Notes: generated from the letters alone by a model not told the origin. 64,000 nucleotides of DNA from Citrobacter amalonaticus (GCF_002918555.1 NZ_PQMB01000002.1:162104-226103), one strand, 5' to 3'. Positions 47,705-61,989 are shown, counted from the stretch's first letter. Numbers and translations are program-made.

Positions 47705-49147
47705 CTAGCTGGAACAGCTCACTTCCAGACGCCTGCCCCAGTCCGGCGGACGATGGATGTAGTCATCACTCCGTTCGCTGAAAGGATTACGCAGCACCTC
47801 ATGCAGGCGATGCAGTTCACTCATATCCCCCTGCTCTGCGGCCTCGATTGCCCGCTGGGCCAGCCAGTTGCGCAACACCACCGCGGGATTCACGCTCTGC
47901 ATCAGCGACTGACGCTGCTCATCATCAACATGTTCAAGCTGCAGACGCGCTCTGTAACGGGTAAACCAGCCGTCAAATGCCGCACGATCGATAAATTCAT
48001 CGCGCAGAGGCGAGGCCGAACTCTGCTGCTCCGTCAGGCTGAGCATTCGGAACGTTCGGGTATAGTCGCTACCTTCACGTGCCATCAGGCTGAACAATGA
48101 GCTCAGAATGTCGTTATCATCTTTTTGCTCAGTGAAGAAACCCAGCTTCTGCCGCATCCGCTGACCATAACGGGTAAGCAACGTCCTCTGATAACCATCA
48201 AGCGCGTCATTGAGCGTTTCAACCGTCATTAACGGTGACAGCGTTTGCGCCAGACGCTGTAAGTTCCACAACGCTACCGCAGGTTGATTATCAAAGCGAT
48301 AGCGCCCCTGATGGTCGGAGTGGTTGCAGATAAATCCGGGAACATAATCATCCAGGAAGCCGAACGGGCCGTAATCCATCGTCAACCCAAGGATCGACAT
48401 ATTATCCGTGTTCATGACGCCGTGGGCGAAACCCACAGTTTGCCAGTCCGCAATCAGTGAAGCCGACCGCGTCACAACATCCTGGAACCACGGCGTATAT
48501 TGGTCCTCTTCATCCTGCAAATGGGGCCAGTAATGCCGGATGGCAAAATCCGCAAGCGCACGAACTTTCTCCGGCTCCCGGCGGTAGTAAAAATGTTCAA
48601 AGTGACCAAAGCGCATATGACTTTGCGCCAGCCGCATCAGCATGGCTCCGGATTCCACGGTTTCCCGGTATACCGGCGTGTCGCTGGTCACCATCGCTAA
48701 CGCACGTGTCGTGGGGATACCAAGGGCATGCATCGCTTCGCTGGCCAGACTTTCGCGGATCGTGGAACGGAGCACCGCACGCCCGTCTCCCATTCGTGAA
48801 TAAGGCGTTAACCCGGCGCCTTTCAGATGCCAGTCCAGCGTGCTGCCGTCCGCAAGCTGCTGTTCGCCGAGGAGAATACCGCGCCCGTCGCCAAGCTGCC
48901 CCGCCCAGACGCCGAACTGATGCCCGCTGTACACCTGGGCCAGAGGCGACATGCCGGGCAATAAGGTCTCTCCACCCCACACGCCTGGGCCATTTTTAAC
49001 GTCAAATAGCGCAGAAGGTACACCCAACTGTTTTGCCAGTTCGTCGTTATGCCAAATTAGACGCGCATTTTTCAGGGGAGTGGGTGAAAGAGCGGTATAT
49101 GTTGCTGGTAATTCATCGCGCCAGCGAGCGGAAAAAGACAGGGTCAT
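47705..49147 (-). CDS. selO: SelO (YdiU), pseudokinase-fold protein adenylyltransferase
   Basis: The 480-residue protein keeps Lys109, the HGVMNTDN motif (242-249) and DYGPFG (258-263), the altered kinase motifs of SelO that bind ATP in reversed orientation. It transfers AMP to Ser/Thr/Tyr of target proteins and in E. coli is linked to oxidative stress. The C terminus ends CSS, with cysteine where the animal enzymes have selenocysteine. Monocistronic and convergent with hemP. Confidence 0.95.
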   Translation of the reverse strand: MTLSFSARWRDELPATYTALSPTPLKNARLIWHNDELAKQLGVPSALFDVKNGPGVWGGETLLPGMSPLAQVYSGHQFGVWAGQLGDGRGILLGEQQLADGSTLDWHLKGAGLTPYSRMGDGRAVLRSTIRESLASEAMHALGIPTTRALAMVTSDTPVYRETVESGAMLMRLAQSHMRFGHFEHFYYRREPEKVRALADFAIRHYWPHLQDEEDQYTPWFQDVVTRSASLIADWQTVGFAHGVMNTDNMSILGLTMDYGPFGFLDDYVPGFICNHSDHQGRYRFDNQPAVALWNLQRLAQTLSPLMTVETLNDALDGYQRTLLTRYGQRMRQKLGFFTEQKDDNDILSSLFSLMAREGSDYTRTFRMLSLTEQQSSASPLRDEFIDRAAFDGWFTRYRARLQLEHVDDEQRQSLMQSVNPAVVLRNWLAQRAIEAAEQGDMSELHRLHEVLRNPFSERSDDYIHRPPDWGRRLEVSCSS

Positions 49148-49208
49148 AGAGCCTCCTGCCTGTAGTGTAGCCGCTAATTTATTGCTTAAACACCAGCAAA
49201 CAGAAAGG

Positions 49209-49922
49209 TTATCGCGGCGCCAGGGTCGTTATTTTACCGGCAGGAACAACAGGCCACAGGCTGCCCTGCATCGAGCTGAATCCAAACGGCGCAACGCGGG
49301 CTAACATCTCTTCACTGTCAATGCCAGCGATCATGATGGATTCACAACAAGGCGATATTTGCGCAAAAATAGCCCGCATAAAGGGTTCAAAGGAGGGTTT
49401 ACCTGCACGCTGTTGGATGAAATTTTTATCCAGCGCGACCCGTTTAAACATCCTGTCAAAAACAGCCCTGCCGGAACTGTCACCGGCGCCAAAATTAGAG
49501 AGGATAAGAGGAAACTTTGTTGTTAAAATTTTTAACGTTTGATTTTCTTTTCCCTTACTTAATTCAGGGAAATCTTCATTAATCATCAGCTCAAGAAATG
49601 GGAACCTGTTGATACGCGAAGCGTATTTATCATTCGTTAATAAATAATCAACAACTTCAGGGGCTAAATAAATCCAGGCGATGAGTTTATGCTGAATAAA
49701 AAAGTGCTGGCAGGTTTCGAGCAACGTCAGCTTTTCTTCAAACAGTTGACCATGTTGCCCGGCAGAAAGACGCGGCATAATCAGTTCTGTTGGGATGCGA
49801 ACAGTGCCATCGTCACTGACAAAGTTAGCGACAATCTCCAGTCCTATCAGTTTATGTTGCTCATTCCGCGCCGGGAGAAAACAGAGTTCGGAATGGTAAA
49901 GATTATCCAGTGAAATATTCAT
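49209..49922 (-). CDS. ydiV: YdiV/RflP, degenerate EAL protein, anti-FlhDC factor
   Basis: The start at 49922 ([17 protein letters not shown]) gives 237 residues, like E. coli YdiV. It has EAL-domain fold features ([26 protein letters not shown]), but the EAL signature itself is LDNLY and the metal and c-di-GMP residues are missing. In E. coli and Salmonella it binds FlhD4C2 and represses flagellar genes under poor nutrition. It is divergent enough from E. coli YdiV to suggest fast evolution. An ERIC element lies upstream. Confidence 0.9.
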   Translation of the reverse strand: MNISLDNLYHSELCFLPARNEQHKLIGLEIVANFVSDDGTVRIPTELIMPRLSAGQHGQLFEEKLTLLETCQHFFIQHKLIAWIYLAPEVVDYLLTNDKYASRINRFPFLELMINEDFPELSKGKENQTLKILTTKFPLILSNFGAGDSSGRAVFDRMFKRVALDKNFIQQRAGKPSFEPFMRAIFAQISPCCESIMIAGIDSEEMLARVAPFGFSSMQGSLWPVVPAGKITTLAPR

Positions 49923-50064
49923 CGCGCCGGCCCCACAGTAAGGGAATAATCCGGGATTCTGTAGCAAAGGACGTAGACACACGTCATTTTTAATACTAAT
50001 GGAGGAGCGTTCATTTTATCCTTATTAATCGGGGATCCGGGTCCGTTTTCAGGTCTGGCCTGAT

Positions 50065-50194
50065 TATACTCGTCATACTTCAGGTTGCATGTGTGTTGGC
50101 TTTGTTACCCGGCCTCGCCCCTTCGGGGCCAGCGCAAGCGCTGTTCAAAACGACGACGCCGTTTTGTCCTGCAACTCGAGTTATTTAGAGTATA
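50065..50194. repeat. ERIC-type repeat with core replaced by a GC-rich segment, between ydiV and nlpC
   Basis: The ends TATACTCGTCATACTTCAGG and CTGCAACTCGAGTTATTTAG (then AGTATA) are ERIC. The usual core with TTAC...GTAA is absent. In its place is GGCCTCGCCCCTTCGGGGCC ... AAAACGACGACGCCGTTTTG, which repeats inverted in the element at 44978. The rest of the 49923-50362 gap is AT-rich and shows no gene; a palindrome (ATGGGGCG ... CGCCCCAT, 50335-50363) lies at the nlpC stop. Confidence 0.8.
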
Positions 50195-50362
50195 TAAACC
50201 GTAATGTGGTTTTATCCTTTTTATTGTAATAAAGCCAGGCTCACAATGGTTGGCAGAAAACAGAACCCAGTATGTAAAGTATGTTTTCCATATCTTTAGT
50301 CAGGTTACAGCCCGATATCCACGCCTTTATCATGATGGGGCGATCTTTTTCTCACCGCCCCA

Positions 50363-50827
50363 TTAAATTCGTCTCGCCTGCCAGAAATTTTTCCGCCAGT
50401 AGACATTATCCAGTGATGAACGCATCACTCCGCGACTGGTTGAAGCATGAATAAATTGATTATTGGTATCGTAAATACCGACGTGCAGACCGCTTTCTCC
50501 TGACCCCGTTTTGAAGAAAACCAGATCGCCAGGAAGCAGATCGCCTTTATCGATTTCGGTACCCAGCTTTGCCTGACCACGCGTATCGCGCGGCAACTGC
50601 AAATCAAACTGGTCACGCATCGTCATGGCGACAAAACCGGAACAATCCACGCCGCTACGGCTCATACCACCGTAACGATATGGCGTACCACGCCAGGATT
50701 GCAGCTGATCGTTAAGACCAGCAATCACAGTAATGGAATCCGAAAGACGGGCATTCGGCGGCGGCGCACGATGGCTGCTGCACCCTGCCAACAACAACGC
50801 TGTGAAAAGAAGAAACCAGCAACGCAT
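50363..50827 (-). CDS. nlpC: NlpC, NlpC/P60-family peptidase lipoprotein
   Basis: The 154-residue precursor has lipobox LLAGC with lipidated Cys16. The NlpC/P60 domain has catalytic Cys62 (SGVDCSGFVAM), His115 (GLHVGIYD) and His127. Such enzymes cut peptidoglycan stem peptides; the cleavage activity of NlpC itself is less well characterised than that of its relatives. It is 78 bases after btuD and on the same strand, as in E. coli. Confidence 0.95.
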   Translation of the reverse strand: MRCWFLLFTALLLAGCSSHRAPPPNARLSDSITVIAGLNDQLQSWRGTPYRYGGMSRSGVDCSGFVAMTMRDQFDLQLPRDTRGQAKLGTEIDKGDLLPGDLVFFKTGSGESGLHVGIYDTNNQFIHASTSRGVMRSSLDNVYWRKNFWQARRI

Positions 50828-50905
50828 TCAGGACGAATCCTCTGTTTTTGTATTCTTGTATCAATTTAGCGTTGATATTACCCAATTTTCAAGAAACCAT
50901 TTCAC

Positions 50906-51655
50906 TTAAGTGGTTGATATGAGCATTCTGTGGCCTTCTATGTCAAGGCGGCGAAAGTTCAGCCCATACGCGCGGGCCAGATTAGGCGGAGTCAGCACCT
51001 CATCACGTGGGCCGCTGGAGAGCAACTGGCCCTGCTTCAGTAACCAGGCTCGGTGCGCGTGCCGCAGCGTGTGGTTAAGATCGTGACTACTCATCACCAC
51101 AGAAACTCCTTCGGCACAGAGTCGGCTCAAAATAGTATCGAGCGCATTTTGCTGTGCGACATCGAGGCTATTCATGGGTTCATCCAGCAGCAGCAGTTGC
51201 CCCTGCGGATTCCCTTGCACCGAAATTTGCAGCACCACCGCCGCAAGGCGCACGCGCTGCCACTCTCCGCCTGATAGCTGGCGGGTATTTCGCCCAAGCT
51301 TGTCACCCAACGCCAGCGCATCGGCCACCTCATAAAGCTGGTCGGTGCGCGTTTTATCAGGCTGATGCAGCGTCAGAAAATGCCAGACCGGCATGGCAAA
51401 AGGCGGATTCTGCTGCTGAGCCAGATAAGCCCGATGCCGGGCGAGCTTTCCCGCAGGCCACTCCTCTAACCGGGTTCCATTCAGGGTAATGCTCCCCTCA
51501 CCGGATGTCAGCCCTGCCATACGTGCCAGCAGCGTGCTTTTTCCGGCACCGTTAGGTCCGACAAGGTGGAGGATCTCACCCGCGCGAATTTCACCAGAGA
51601 GTGGCCCCAGACGGGTAGATTCAACAATATCCTGTAGCTGCATCAATTGAGACAT
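50906..51655 (-). CDS. btuD: BtuD, vitamin B12 importer ATPase
   Basis: The 249-residue ABC ATPase has Walker A GPNGAGKS (33-40), signature LSGGEWQR (from 127) and Walker B LLLLDEP (154-160). With the permease BtuC and periplasmic BtuF it imports cobalamin. Its start overlaps the btuE stop by one base (TAATG). Confidence 0.96.
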   Translation of the reverse strand: MSQLMQLQDIVESTRLGPLSGEIRAGEILHLVGPNGAGKSTLLARMAGLTSGEGSITLNGTRLEEWPAGKLARHRAYLAQQQNPPFAMPVWHFLTLHQPDKTRTDQLYEVADALALGDKLGRNTRQLSGGEWQRVRLAAVVLQISVQGNPQGQLLLLDEPMNSLDVAQQNALDTILSRLCAEGVSVVMSSHDLNHTLRHAHRAWLLKQGQLLSSGPRDEVLTPPNLARAYGLNFRRLDIEGHRMLISTT

Positions 51656-52206
51656 TATTTTGCCAACGCGACTTTGATACTTTCCATGACGATCGGATCT
51701 TCAGGCGTCATATCTGGTGAAAAACGCTGGATCACCCGGCCGTCTCGCCCCACTAAAAACTTCTCGAAGTTCCACAAAATATCATCCGGATAGAGCGGCG
51801 CGCGGCCTTTACTTGCCATACGCTCATAGAAACCACTCTCTTCAGGCGCGACGGCCGTCGGCGCTGCGTCGATCAGTTTTTGATATAGCGGATGGCGCTC
51901 CTCGCCGTTGACGTCAATTTTGCTGAACATCGGGAACGTCACGCCCCAGGTCGTGGCACAGTACGTTTTGATCTCTTCTTCACTGCCGGGTTCCTGCCCA
52001 AGAAACTGATTGCAGGGAAATCCCAGTACCAAAAAACCACGGTCAGCCCACGCCTTCTGGATATTCTCCAGCTGCTCGTACTGCGGTGTCAGTCCACATT
52101 TAGAGGCGACATTTACGATCAACAGTACGTTTCCGGCGTACTTTTCAAGCGTGACCATGTCCCCATCAATCGTTGTCACTTCAGTATTAAGGATTGAATC
52201 TTGCAT
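51655..52206 (-). CDS. btuE: BtuE, glutathione-peroxidase-family thiol peroxidase
   Basis: The start at 52206 ([10 protein letters not shown]) gives 183 residues. The peroxidatic Cys37 is in [16 protein letters not shown], and the second signature is LGFPCNQF; the tryptophan motif WNFEKFLVG is present. It reduces lipid and organic peroxides using thioredoxin or glutathione and is not needed for B12 transport despite its place between btuC and btuD. Confidence 0.95.
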   Translation of the reverse strand: MQDSILNTEVTTIDGDMVTLEKYAGNVLLIVNVASKCGLTPQYEQLENIQKAWADRGFLVLGFPCNQFLGQEPGSEEEIKTYCATTWGVTFPMFSKIDVNGEERHPLYQKLIDAAPTAVAPEESGFYERMASKGRAPLYPDDILWNFEKFLVGRDGRVIQRFSPDMTPEDPIVMESIKVALAK

Positions 52207-52269
52207 AGCGTCTCCCGGATTGTGAGTCATATTAATGCCAGCTTTTAATCATAGACCGACTTTGTCCTG

Positions 52270-53250
52270 CTAACGTCCTGCTTTTAACAGCAGCCAGATA
52301 AAGACAGGCGCCCCCAGCGTGGCGGTCACCACGCCAATCGGGAGTTCCGCAGATGCCAGCGCCAGTCGCGCGACAACGTCGGCCAGCAATAACGCCACCG
52401 CTCCGGCAAGCGCACAGCCTGGCAACAACACGCGGTGATCGGTCAATCCGCACAAACGCAGAATATGCGGGATGACCAGACCAATGAAGCCGATGGCACC
52501 AGCCAGCGCTACGCTCACGCCAACCATCCAGCCGGTCGCCACCACCAGCAGATTGCGCCAGAACCACAGAGGTAGTCCTAACTGGCGGGCCGAGGTTTCC
52601 CCCAACGCCAGCATGTTCATCGCCTGGGACTGAAAACAGATCCACACCAGGACCGGGATCAGCGCCACCATCAGCCAGGATTGATGCCAGTCCACCCCGC
52701 CAAATCCCCCCATCATCCAGTACATCAACTGGCGCAGGTCAAAAGAGGTGGAGAAATAGATAGCCCAGGTCATCAGGGCGCTACAGATGATCCCCAGCGC
52801 AACACCGGCAAGCAGTAAACGACTGGTAGAGAGATGACGCCGAGCAAAGCGCAATAGGATAAGGGTAATAACCAGCGCCCCGACAATGGCGCAAAGCCCC
52901 AACGCCCAACCAGGAAGCTGGCCTTGCCCCAGCAGAACGGCGGCAATCAGCCCAACGCCAGCACCGTTAGAGACGCCAAGCAGCCCCGGCTCCGCCAGCG
53001 GATTTTCAAACAGCGCCTGCATTACCGCACCGGAAAGCGCCAGCGCGGCCCCCACCAGCAACACGGCAAGCGTGCGGGGAAGTCGAATTTGCCAGACAAA
53101 CAGTTCGCCGCGCGGGCTAAACCAGTCGCCAGGCGGGAGCCATTGATCTCCGGCGCATAAACTTAAGAGTAACGCCAGTAGCATCAGCGCCGACAGACTC
53201 AGGATCCAGCGTACATGTTGTCGCTGTTGTTGACGGGCATAAGTCAGCAT
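52270..53250 (-). CDS. btuC: BtuC, vitamin B12 importer permease
   Basis: The start at 53250 ([11 protein letters not shown]) gives 326 residues with about ten membrane helices, as in E. coli BtuC. The FecCD-family coupling loop is present ([17 protein letters not shown]), as is [12 protein letters not shown]. It forms the inner-membrane channel of BtuC2D2F. It is first in btuCED, separated from ihfA by a terminator and an ERIC element. Confidence 0.96.
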   Translation of the reverse strand: MLTYARQQQRQHVRWILSLSALMLLALLLSLCAGDQWLPPGDWFSPRGELFVWQIRLPRTLAVLLVGAALALSGAVMQALFENPLAEPGLLGVSNGAGVGLIAAVLLGQGQLPGWALGLCAIVGALVITLILLRFARRHLSTSRLLLAGVALGIICSALMTWAIYFSTSFDLRQLMYWMMGGFGGVDWHQSWLMVALIPVLVWICFQSQAMNMLALGETSARQLGLPLWFWRNLLVVATGWMVGVSVALAGAIGFIGLVIPHILRLCGLTDHRVLLPGCALAGAVALLLADVVARLALASAELPIGVVTATLGAPVFIWLLLKAGR

Positions 53251-53310
53251 GTTTTCCATTCAGCTGAAGAGTAATTGCGTGATTTTACGGTCAGTCACTC
53301 TTGCAGGAAA

Positions 53311-53335
53311 GGAAAAAGGCCGCAAGCGGCCTTTT
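53311..53335 (-). terminator. Terminator downstream of ihfA
   Basis: AAAAAGGCCGC-AA-GCGGCCTTTTT is symmetrical with runs of A and T on either side, so it can act on both strands. It most likely ends the pheMST-ihfA message. Confidence 0.85.
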
Positions 53336-53345
53336 TAATTACACA

Positions 53346-53465
53346 TTTTATCGTCCAGGCTGCCTCTGAATTAGCGGCATTCGCTCACCCCAGTCACGTA
53401 CTCGTGTACGCTCCTGGGACTCGCTGTGTTGCCGCCTTCCCGCAACCTGAATGGTTCAGAGTATA
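53346..53465. repeat. ERIC repeat between ihfA and its terminator
   Basis: GCTCACCCCAGTCACGTACT followed by CGTGTACGCTCCTGGGACTC is the ERIC core. The right end is TTCCCGCAACCTGAATGGTT then CAGAGTA, and the left end is degenerate. It lies in the 3-prime untranslated part of the ihfA message. Confidence 0.85.
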
Positions 53466-53472
53466 GATCTGA

Positions 53473-53772
53473 TTACTCTTCTTTGGGCGAAGCGTTTTCA
53501 ACCCGGCTCTTCAACTTCTGACCGGGTCTGAAGGTCACCACGCGCCGTGCTGTAATGGGAATATCTTCACCCGTTTTCGGGTTACGTCCCGGACGTTGAT
53601 TCTTATCACGCAGATCGAAGTTACCAAAACCAGAGAGTTTTACCTGCTCACCGTTTTCCAGAGCACGACGGATCTCTTCGAAAAACAGCTCGACCAGTTC
53701 TTTGGCATCCCGCTTGCTAAGCCCAAGCTTATCAAACAGATATTCTGACATTTCAGCTTTTGTAAGCGCCAT
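53473..53772 (-). CDS. ihfA: Integration host factor subunit alpha
   Basis: The 99-residue DNABII protein contains the DNA-intercalating arm with [20 protein letters not shown] and the conserved proline. With IhfB it binds and sharply bends specific sites, one of which appears upstream of sufA in this window. It follows pheT by four bases and shares its transcript in part, as in E. coli. Confidence 0.98.
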
Positions 53773-53776
53773 AGGT

Positions 53777-57205
<3,429 letters not shown>

Positions 57206-57227
57206 TTATTCTCTCGATTTCAGGTAC

Positions 57228-57255
57228 AAAAAAAGCCTCCATCAGGAGGCTTTTT
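57228..57255 (-). terminator. pheST attenuator terminator
   Basis: AAAAAGCCTCC-TGAT-GGAGGCTTTTT on the reverse strand is followed by more T residues and lies between pheM and pheS. Upstream, CTCCTGAACTCAGG (57291-57304) can form a competing stem. Ribosome stalling on the pheM Phe codons decides between the two, as in E. coli. Confidence 0.9.
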
Positions 57256-57299
57256 CGCGCTGTTTTTCGTTTCTTCTTTCACGCGCTAGCCTCCTGAAC

Positions 57300-57344
57300 T
57301 CAGGTGCTAAAGTAAAAAAAGAAGCGGAAAATAGCAGCATTCAT
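57300..57344 (-). CDS. pheM: PheM leader peptide
   Basis: The 14-codon frame encodes [14 protein letters not shown], with five phenylalanines, identical to E. coli PheM. Its translation senses Phe-tRNA supply and controls termination before pheST. It is too short for most gene finders. Confidence 0.97.
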
Positions 57345-57382
57345 GCTTGCGTTACCTTGTGTGGTAAAACCGGAGAACCTTT

Positions 57383-57411
57383 ATTGAAAAGGCTTACGGA
57401 TAAATTGTCAA
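57383..57411 (-). promoter_or_regulatory. pheM-pheST promoter
   Basis: On the reverse strand TTGACA (57406-57411) and TTCAAT (57383-57388) are separated by 17 bases, 39 bases upstream of the pheM start codon. Confidence 0.75.
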
Positions 57412-57433
57412 CTGATTGACAGACAAGAAATAA

Positions 57434-57460
57434 AAGAGAGGGAGCCAGGCTCCCTCTTTT
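57434..57460 (-). terminator. rplT terminator
   Basis: AGAGGGAGCC-AGG-CTCCCTCT followed on the reverse strand by CTTTTATTT, just after the rplT stop. Confidence 0.85.
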
Positions 57461-57467
57461 CACTGGC

Positions 57468-57839
<372 letters not shown>

Positions 57840-57944
57840 CTATTCTGATTTGCCCCTCGCCTTTCACATCCTCGCGGCATTAACTGCCTTGCGACAATAG
57901 AAAATCTCATGGGCATAAAAAAGTTAAAAATAATCGTTAACGGC

Positions 57945-58166
<222 letters not shown>

Positions 58167-58237
58167 TTAATAAACGAAACCCAGGCGAACAAAACCTGTG
58201 AAGCCTGAAGGCTCCACAGGAATTGCTACTTGAAGGC

Positions 58238-58783
<546 letters not shown>

Positions 58784-60712
58784 TTATTCCTCCAGTTGTT
58801 GAAGACTGCGGCTGCGAATCTCTTGTTGCAGCTTCTCAATCACTTCACTTACGTCCAGACTGCCCAGATCTTTCCCGCGGCGAGTGCGAACGGCAACTTT
58901 GCCTGATTCCACTTCTTTATCACCACAGACCAGCATATACGGGACACGACGTAAAGTATGCTCGCGGATTTTAAAGCCAATCTTCTCATTTCTCAAGTCT
59001 GCTTTTACACGAATGCCCGCATTTTGTAGTTTCTGCGTCAATTCGTTAACATATTCAGACTGAGAATCGGTGATGTTCATAATCACTACCTGAACTGGCG
59101 CAAGCCAGGTCGGGAAGAAACCAGCAAACTCTTCGGTCAGGATACCAATGAAACGTTCCATCGACCCAAGAATTGCGCGGTGAATCATTACCGGTACCTT
59201 ACGCTCGTTGTCTTCGCCTACATAGGAGGCGCTCAGACGAGACGGCAAGGAGAAGTCCAGCTGTACAGTACCGCACTGCCATGCGCGATCGAGGCAGTCA
59301 TACAGGGTAAATTCAATTTTCGGACCGTAGAATGCGCCTTCACCCAATTGATACTCAAATGGGATATTGTTTTCTTCCAGCGCAACAGCCAGGTCCGCCT
59401 CAGCACGATCCCACATTTCGTCACTGCCGATACGTTTTTCCGGACGAGTGGAAAGCTTGACGACGATCTTCTCGAAGCCAAAGGTGCTGTACATATCGTA
59501 GACCATACGAATGCAGGCGTTAACTTCATCGCGGATCTGCTCTTCTGTACAGAAGATATGCGCATCATCCTGAGTGAAGCCACGAACACGCATCAGGCCA
59601 TGCAGCGCGCCTGACGGCTCGTTACGATGGCAGCTACCGAATTCCGCCATACGCAGCGGCAGATCGCGGTAGGATTTCAGACCCTGATTAAAGATCTGCA
59701 CGTGACCCGGACAGTTCATCGGCTTGATGCAGTATTCACGGTTCTCTGAAGAAGTCGTGAACATCGCATCTTTGTAGTTGTCCCAGTGGCCGGTTTTTTC
59801 CCACAGCACACGGTCCATCATAAACGGGCCTTTAACTTCCTGATACTGATATTCTTTGAGTTTTGAACGAACAAAGACTTCCAGCTCACGGAAGATGGTC
59901 CAGCCGTCGTTGTGCCAGAACACCATACCCGGTGCCTCTTCCTGCATATGATACAGGTCGAGCTGTTTACCGATTTTACGGTGATCGCGCTTGGCCGCTT
60001 CTTCCAGACGTTGCAGATAGGCATTAAGGGCTTTTTTATCTGCCCACGCCGTACCATAAATACGTTGCAGCATCTTGTTGTTGCTGTCACCACGCCAGTA
60101 CGCGCCTGCGGTTTTCATCAGTTTAAAGTGATGGCAAAAACGCATGTTTGGCACGTGCGGACCACGGCACATATCGACATATTCTTCGTGATGATACAAG
60201 CCTGGCTTGTCATCATGGGCAATATTTTCGTCAAGAATAGAAACTTTGTAAGTCTCGCCGCGCTTCACGAAGGTTTCACGCGCTTCGTGCCAGCTGACTT
60301 TCTTCTTGATGACGTCGTAGTTTTTCTCAGCGAGCTCGTGCATCCGCTTCTCGAGCGCATCGACATCTTCCTGGGTTAACGTACGATCAAGATCAACGTC
60401 ATAATAGAAACCGTTGTCGACAACCGGACCGATAGCCATTTTGGTATTCGGCCAAAGTTGCTTGATTGCGTGCCCTAAGAGGTGCGCGCAAGAGTGACGA
60501 ATGATCTCCAGACCTTCTTCATCTTTTGCGGTGATGATGGAGAGCTTCGCGTCATGTTCAATCAGATCGGAAGCATCGACCAGCTCACCGTTTACACGAC
60601 CCGCAATGGTGGCTTTCGCCAAACCAGGACCAATGTCCAGAGCAACATCCATGGGGCTTACAGCGTGGTCGTAATGGCGTTGGCTGCCATCAGGAAGAGT
60701 AATAACAGGCAT
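58784..60712 (-). CDS. thrS: Threonyl-tRNA synthetase
   Basis: The 642-residue enzyme has an N-terminal TGS domain (1-61), an editing domain with the [10 protein letters not shown] metal motif (from about 73) and [11 protein letters not shown], the class II catalytic core with NCPGH, and a C-terminal anticodon-binding domain. It charges tRNA(Thr) and removes serine. Its leader carries an operator mimicking the tRNA anticodon, to which ThrRS binds to repress its own translation. Confidence 0.98.
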   Translation of the reverse strand: MPVITLPDGSQRHYDHAVSPMDVALDIGPGLAKATIAGRVNGELVDASDLIEHDAKLSIITAKDEEGLEIIRHSCAHLLGHAIKQLWPNTKMAIGPVVDNGFYYDVDLDRTLTQEDVDALEKRMHELAEKNYDVIKKKVSWHEARETFVKRGETYKVSILDENIAHDDKPGLYHHEEYVDMCRGPHVPNMRFCHHFKLMKTAGAYWRGDSNNKMLQRIYGTAWADKKALNAYLQRLEEAAKRDHRKIGKQLDLYHMQEEAPGMVFWHNDGWTIFRELEVFVRSKLKEYQYQEVKGPFMMDRVLWEKTGHWDNYKDAMFTTSSENREYCIKPMNCPGHVQIFNQGLKSYRDLPLRMAEFGSCHRNEPSGALHGLMRVRGFTQDDAHIFCTEEQIRDEVNACIRMVYDMYSTFGFEKIVVKLSTRPEKRIGSDEMWDRAEADLAVALEENNIPFEYQLGEGAFYGPKIEFTLYDCLDRAWQCGTVQLDFSLPSRLSASYVGEDNERKVPVMIHRAILGSMERFIGILTEEFAGFFPTWLAPVQVVIMNITDSQSEYVNELTQKLQNAGIRVKADLRNEKIGFKIREHTLRRVPYMLVCGDKEVESGKVAVRTRRGKDLGSLDVSEVIEKLQQEIRSRSLQQLEE

Positions 60713-60733
60713 GTTATATCCTTATTTGCAGTG

Positions 60734-60754
60734 GTGACCCATACGCAAGATCAC
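60734..60754 (-). promoter_or_regulatory. thrS translational operator hairpin
   Basis: On the reverse strand GTGATCTTGCGTATGGGTCAC forms a stem with a loop containing CGT (60743-60745), the counterpart of the tRNA(Thr) anticodon-like loop in E. coli. It ends 21 bases before the thrS start codon. The loop flanks differ slightly from what I remember for E. coli. Confidence 0.75.
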
Positions 60755-60931
60755 ATACAAAGAGAAAATGTGTTTGTTTATAATAGGTTGCATAGCCATC
60801 TAACCAACAATTGCTAAATTGGCACACAATCCGTTACATAGATGAATAACTTTTACGCTTGCTCTTCATCCAGTTAGACGATGGTAACACTAAAAAAAGG
60901 GAGAATGCATCTTTCTGTTTCACAAATAAAG

Positions 60932-60949
60932 AACCGCCCGAAGGCGGTG
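60932..60949 (-). terminator. Terminator of the 70-residue gene
   Basis: On the reverse strand CACCGCC-TTC-GGGCGGT is followed by TCTTTATTT, just past the stop of the small gene at 60961. Confidence 0.75.
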
Positions 60950-60960
60950 AACACGTTACA

Positions 60961-61173
60961 TCAGTGATGAGTCAATTGCCCATCGCTGTGCCTGGGCCCT
61001 ATTCGCCCCGCCTCTATCAATATTTCTTCAATCAGTTCTTCAAGACATTCCTTACCGTGATGATCGCAGACAAGATGTACCTGCCGGGAAATCTCTTCGG
61101 TTTTCATGCCATCGCATAAGGCTGCCTTGAGCATCAAAGAAGCCCATCTTTTTGCTTCAGAATGAGTCAACAT
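60961..61173 (-). CDS. Small protein of unknown function upstream of thrS
   Basis: The 70-residue frame starting MLTHSEAKRWASLMLKAALC has a very strong ribosome site (GGGAGGGG) and its own terminator, so it is probably a real gene. It has no signal or membrane segment. It contains HLVCDHHGKECLEELIEEIL, with two cysteines and three histidines close together and an acidic helix after them. I do not recognise the family. A metal-binding role is possible but unproven. Confidence 0.7.
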   Translation of the reverse strand: MLTHSEAKRWASLMLKAALCDGMKTEEISRQVHLVCDHHGKECLEELIEEILIEAGRIGPRHSDGQLTHH

Positions 61174-61503
61174 AACCCCTCCCGATATAAGTTGCCTTTT
61201 TAAGCGTAGCTGTCTGGAATCAGACCCTCAGAATTTTATTTTAATCCTTTTAGAATCAATATGTTTTTACTGATATCAGGAAAGTTGAGGAAGGCATTGA
61301 CCGTTTTATTGACGCTCTCGCCACGTGAGCTCTTTGTTCAAAAGTAGCATCCCTTTATTGTTGAGCGGCTGGATCGAACATCGATGCTGTGCGACCGGCA
61401 ATGCTGAAATCACTGGAGGCGTGATGGCGTAAATCAGTTAACCGGGATACGGTCATTTTTGTTAAACTAGGTTCATTAGTCTCACTATTGAGGGAACAGG
61501 ATT
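61174..61503. other. Intergenic region before yniD
   Basis: About 330 AT-rich bases. TTAAACTAG near 61464 may be part of the yniD promoter. I see no other gene, repeat or hairpin I can support. Confidence 0.45.
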
Positions 61504-61611
61504 ATGCCAACGAGCCGTTTTGCCAAAAAGCACTGGAAGATGGTTGTCGTGTTGATCATCATTTGCGGGGCAATGCTGTTACTGCGCTGGGCTGCGATGA
61601 TTTGGGGATAG
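61504..61611 (+). CDS. yniD: YniD, 35-residue membrane protein
   Basis: The frame from ATG at 61504 encodes MPTSRFAKKHWKMVVVLIII then CGAMLLLRWAAMIWG. A short basic N terminus is followed by one membrane helix (about 13-33). It matches E. coli YniD, one of the verified small membrane proteins, and GAGGGAACAGG precedes the start. Its function is unknown. It sits in the same place as in E. coli, between thrS and ydiY. Confidence 0.9.
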   Translation: MPTSRFAKKHWKMVVVLIIICGAMLLLRWAAMIWG

Positions 61612-61696
61612 CCTTTGCGAAATTAAGCATAATCCCCTCCGTATTAATATTTACAAAACGGCGTTTTGATTAAAAAATACTTTACCCAGCCTGACA

Positions 61697-61734
61697 AAAT
61701 AAAAAACCGGCACAACGAAATCCGGTTTTTTTCA
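61697..61734. terminator. Bidirectional terminator downstream of yniD
   Basis: AAAAAACCGG-N11-CCGGTTTTTT has A and T runs on both sides and lies between yniD and a convergent small gene. Confidence 0.85.
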
Positions 61735-61767
61735 TTCAGTCATCTGATTTAAAAATGTCGCCAAATA

Positions 61768-61989
61768 TTATGACCATTCACCCGCAACCAGTTTGTGCAC
61801 GTTAAACGCATCGCTCATGCTCTGGCCTGTAGACTGGGAACCCGGAGCAATATTAGAGCCAGCTTCAACGTCTGAGGCACGCGTGATACCCACTTGCTCA
61901 GTTGTCTGAGAGACCGGCTCAGCAGCGAATACGCCGAAGGAGAGTGCTGAAAGCACGATGACTGCACCCGCAGTTTTGATATTATTCAT
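61768..61989 (-). CDS. Small exported protein, DUF1471-like signal region
   Basis: The start at 61989 (MNNIKTAGAVIVLSALSFGV) gives 73 residues with a signal peptide cleaved after FAA (about 1-22). The signal closely resembles those of the YhcN/BhsA/YdgH (DUF1471) family, but the mature part (about 50 residues, ending SDAFNVHKLVAGEWS) does not show that domain as I know it. It is probably periplasmic. No function can be assigned. Its transcript ends at the shared terminator. Confidence 0.75.
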   Translation of the reverse strand: MNNIKTAGAVIVLSALSFGVFAAEPVSQTTEQVGITRASDVEAGSNIAPGSQSTGQSMSDAFNVHKLVAGEWS

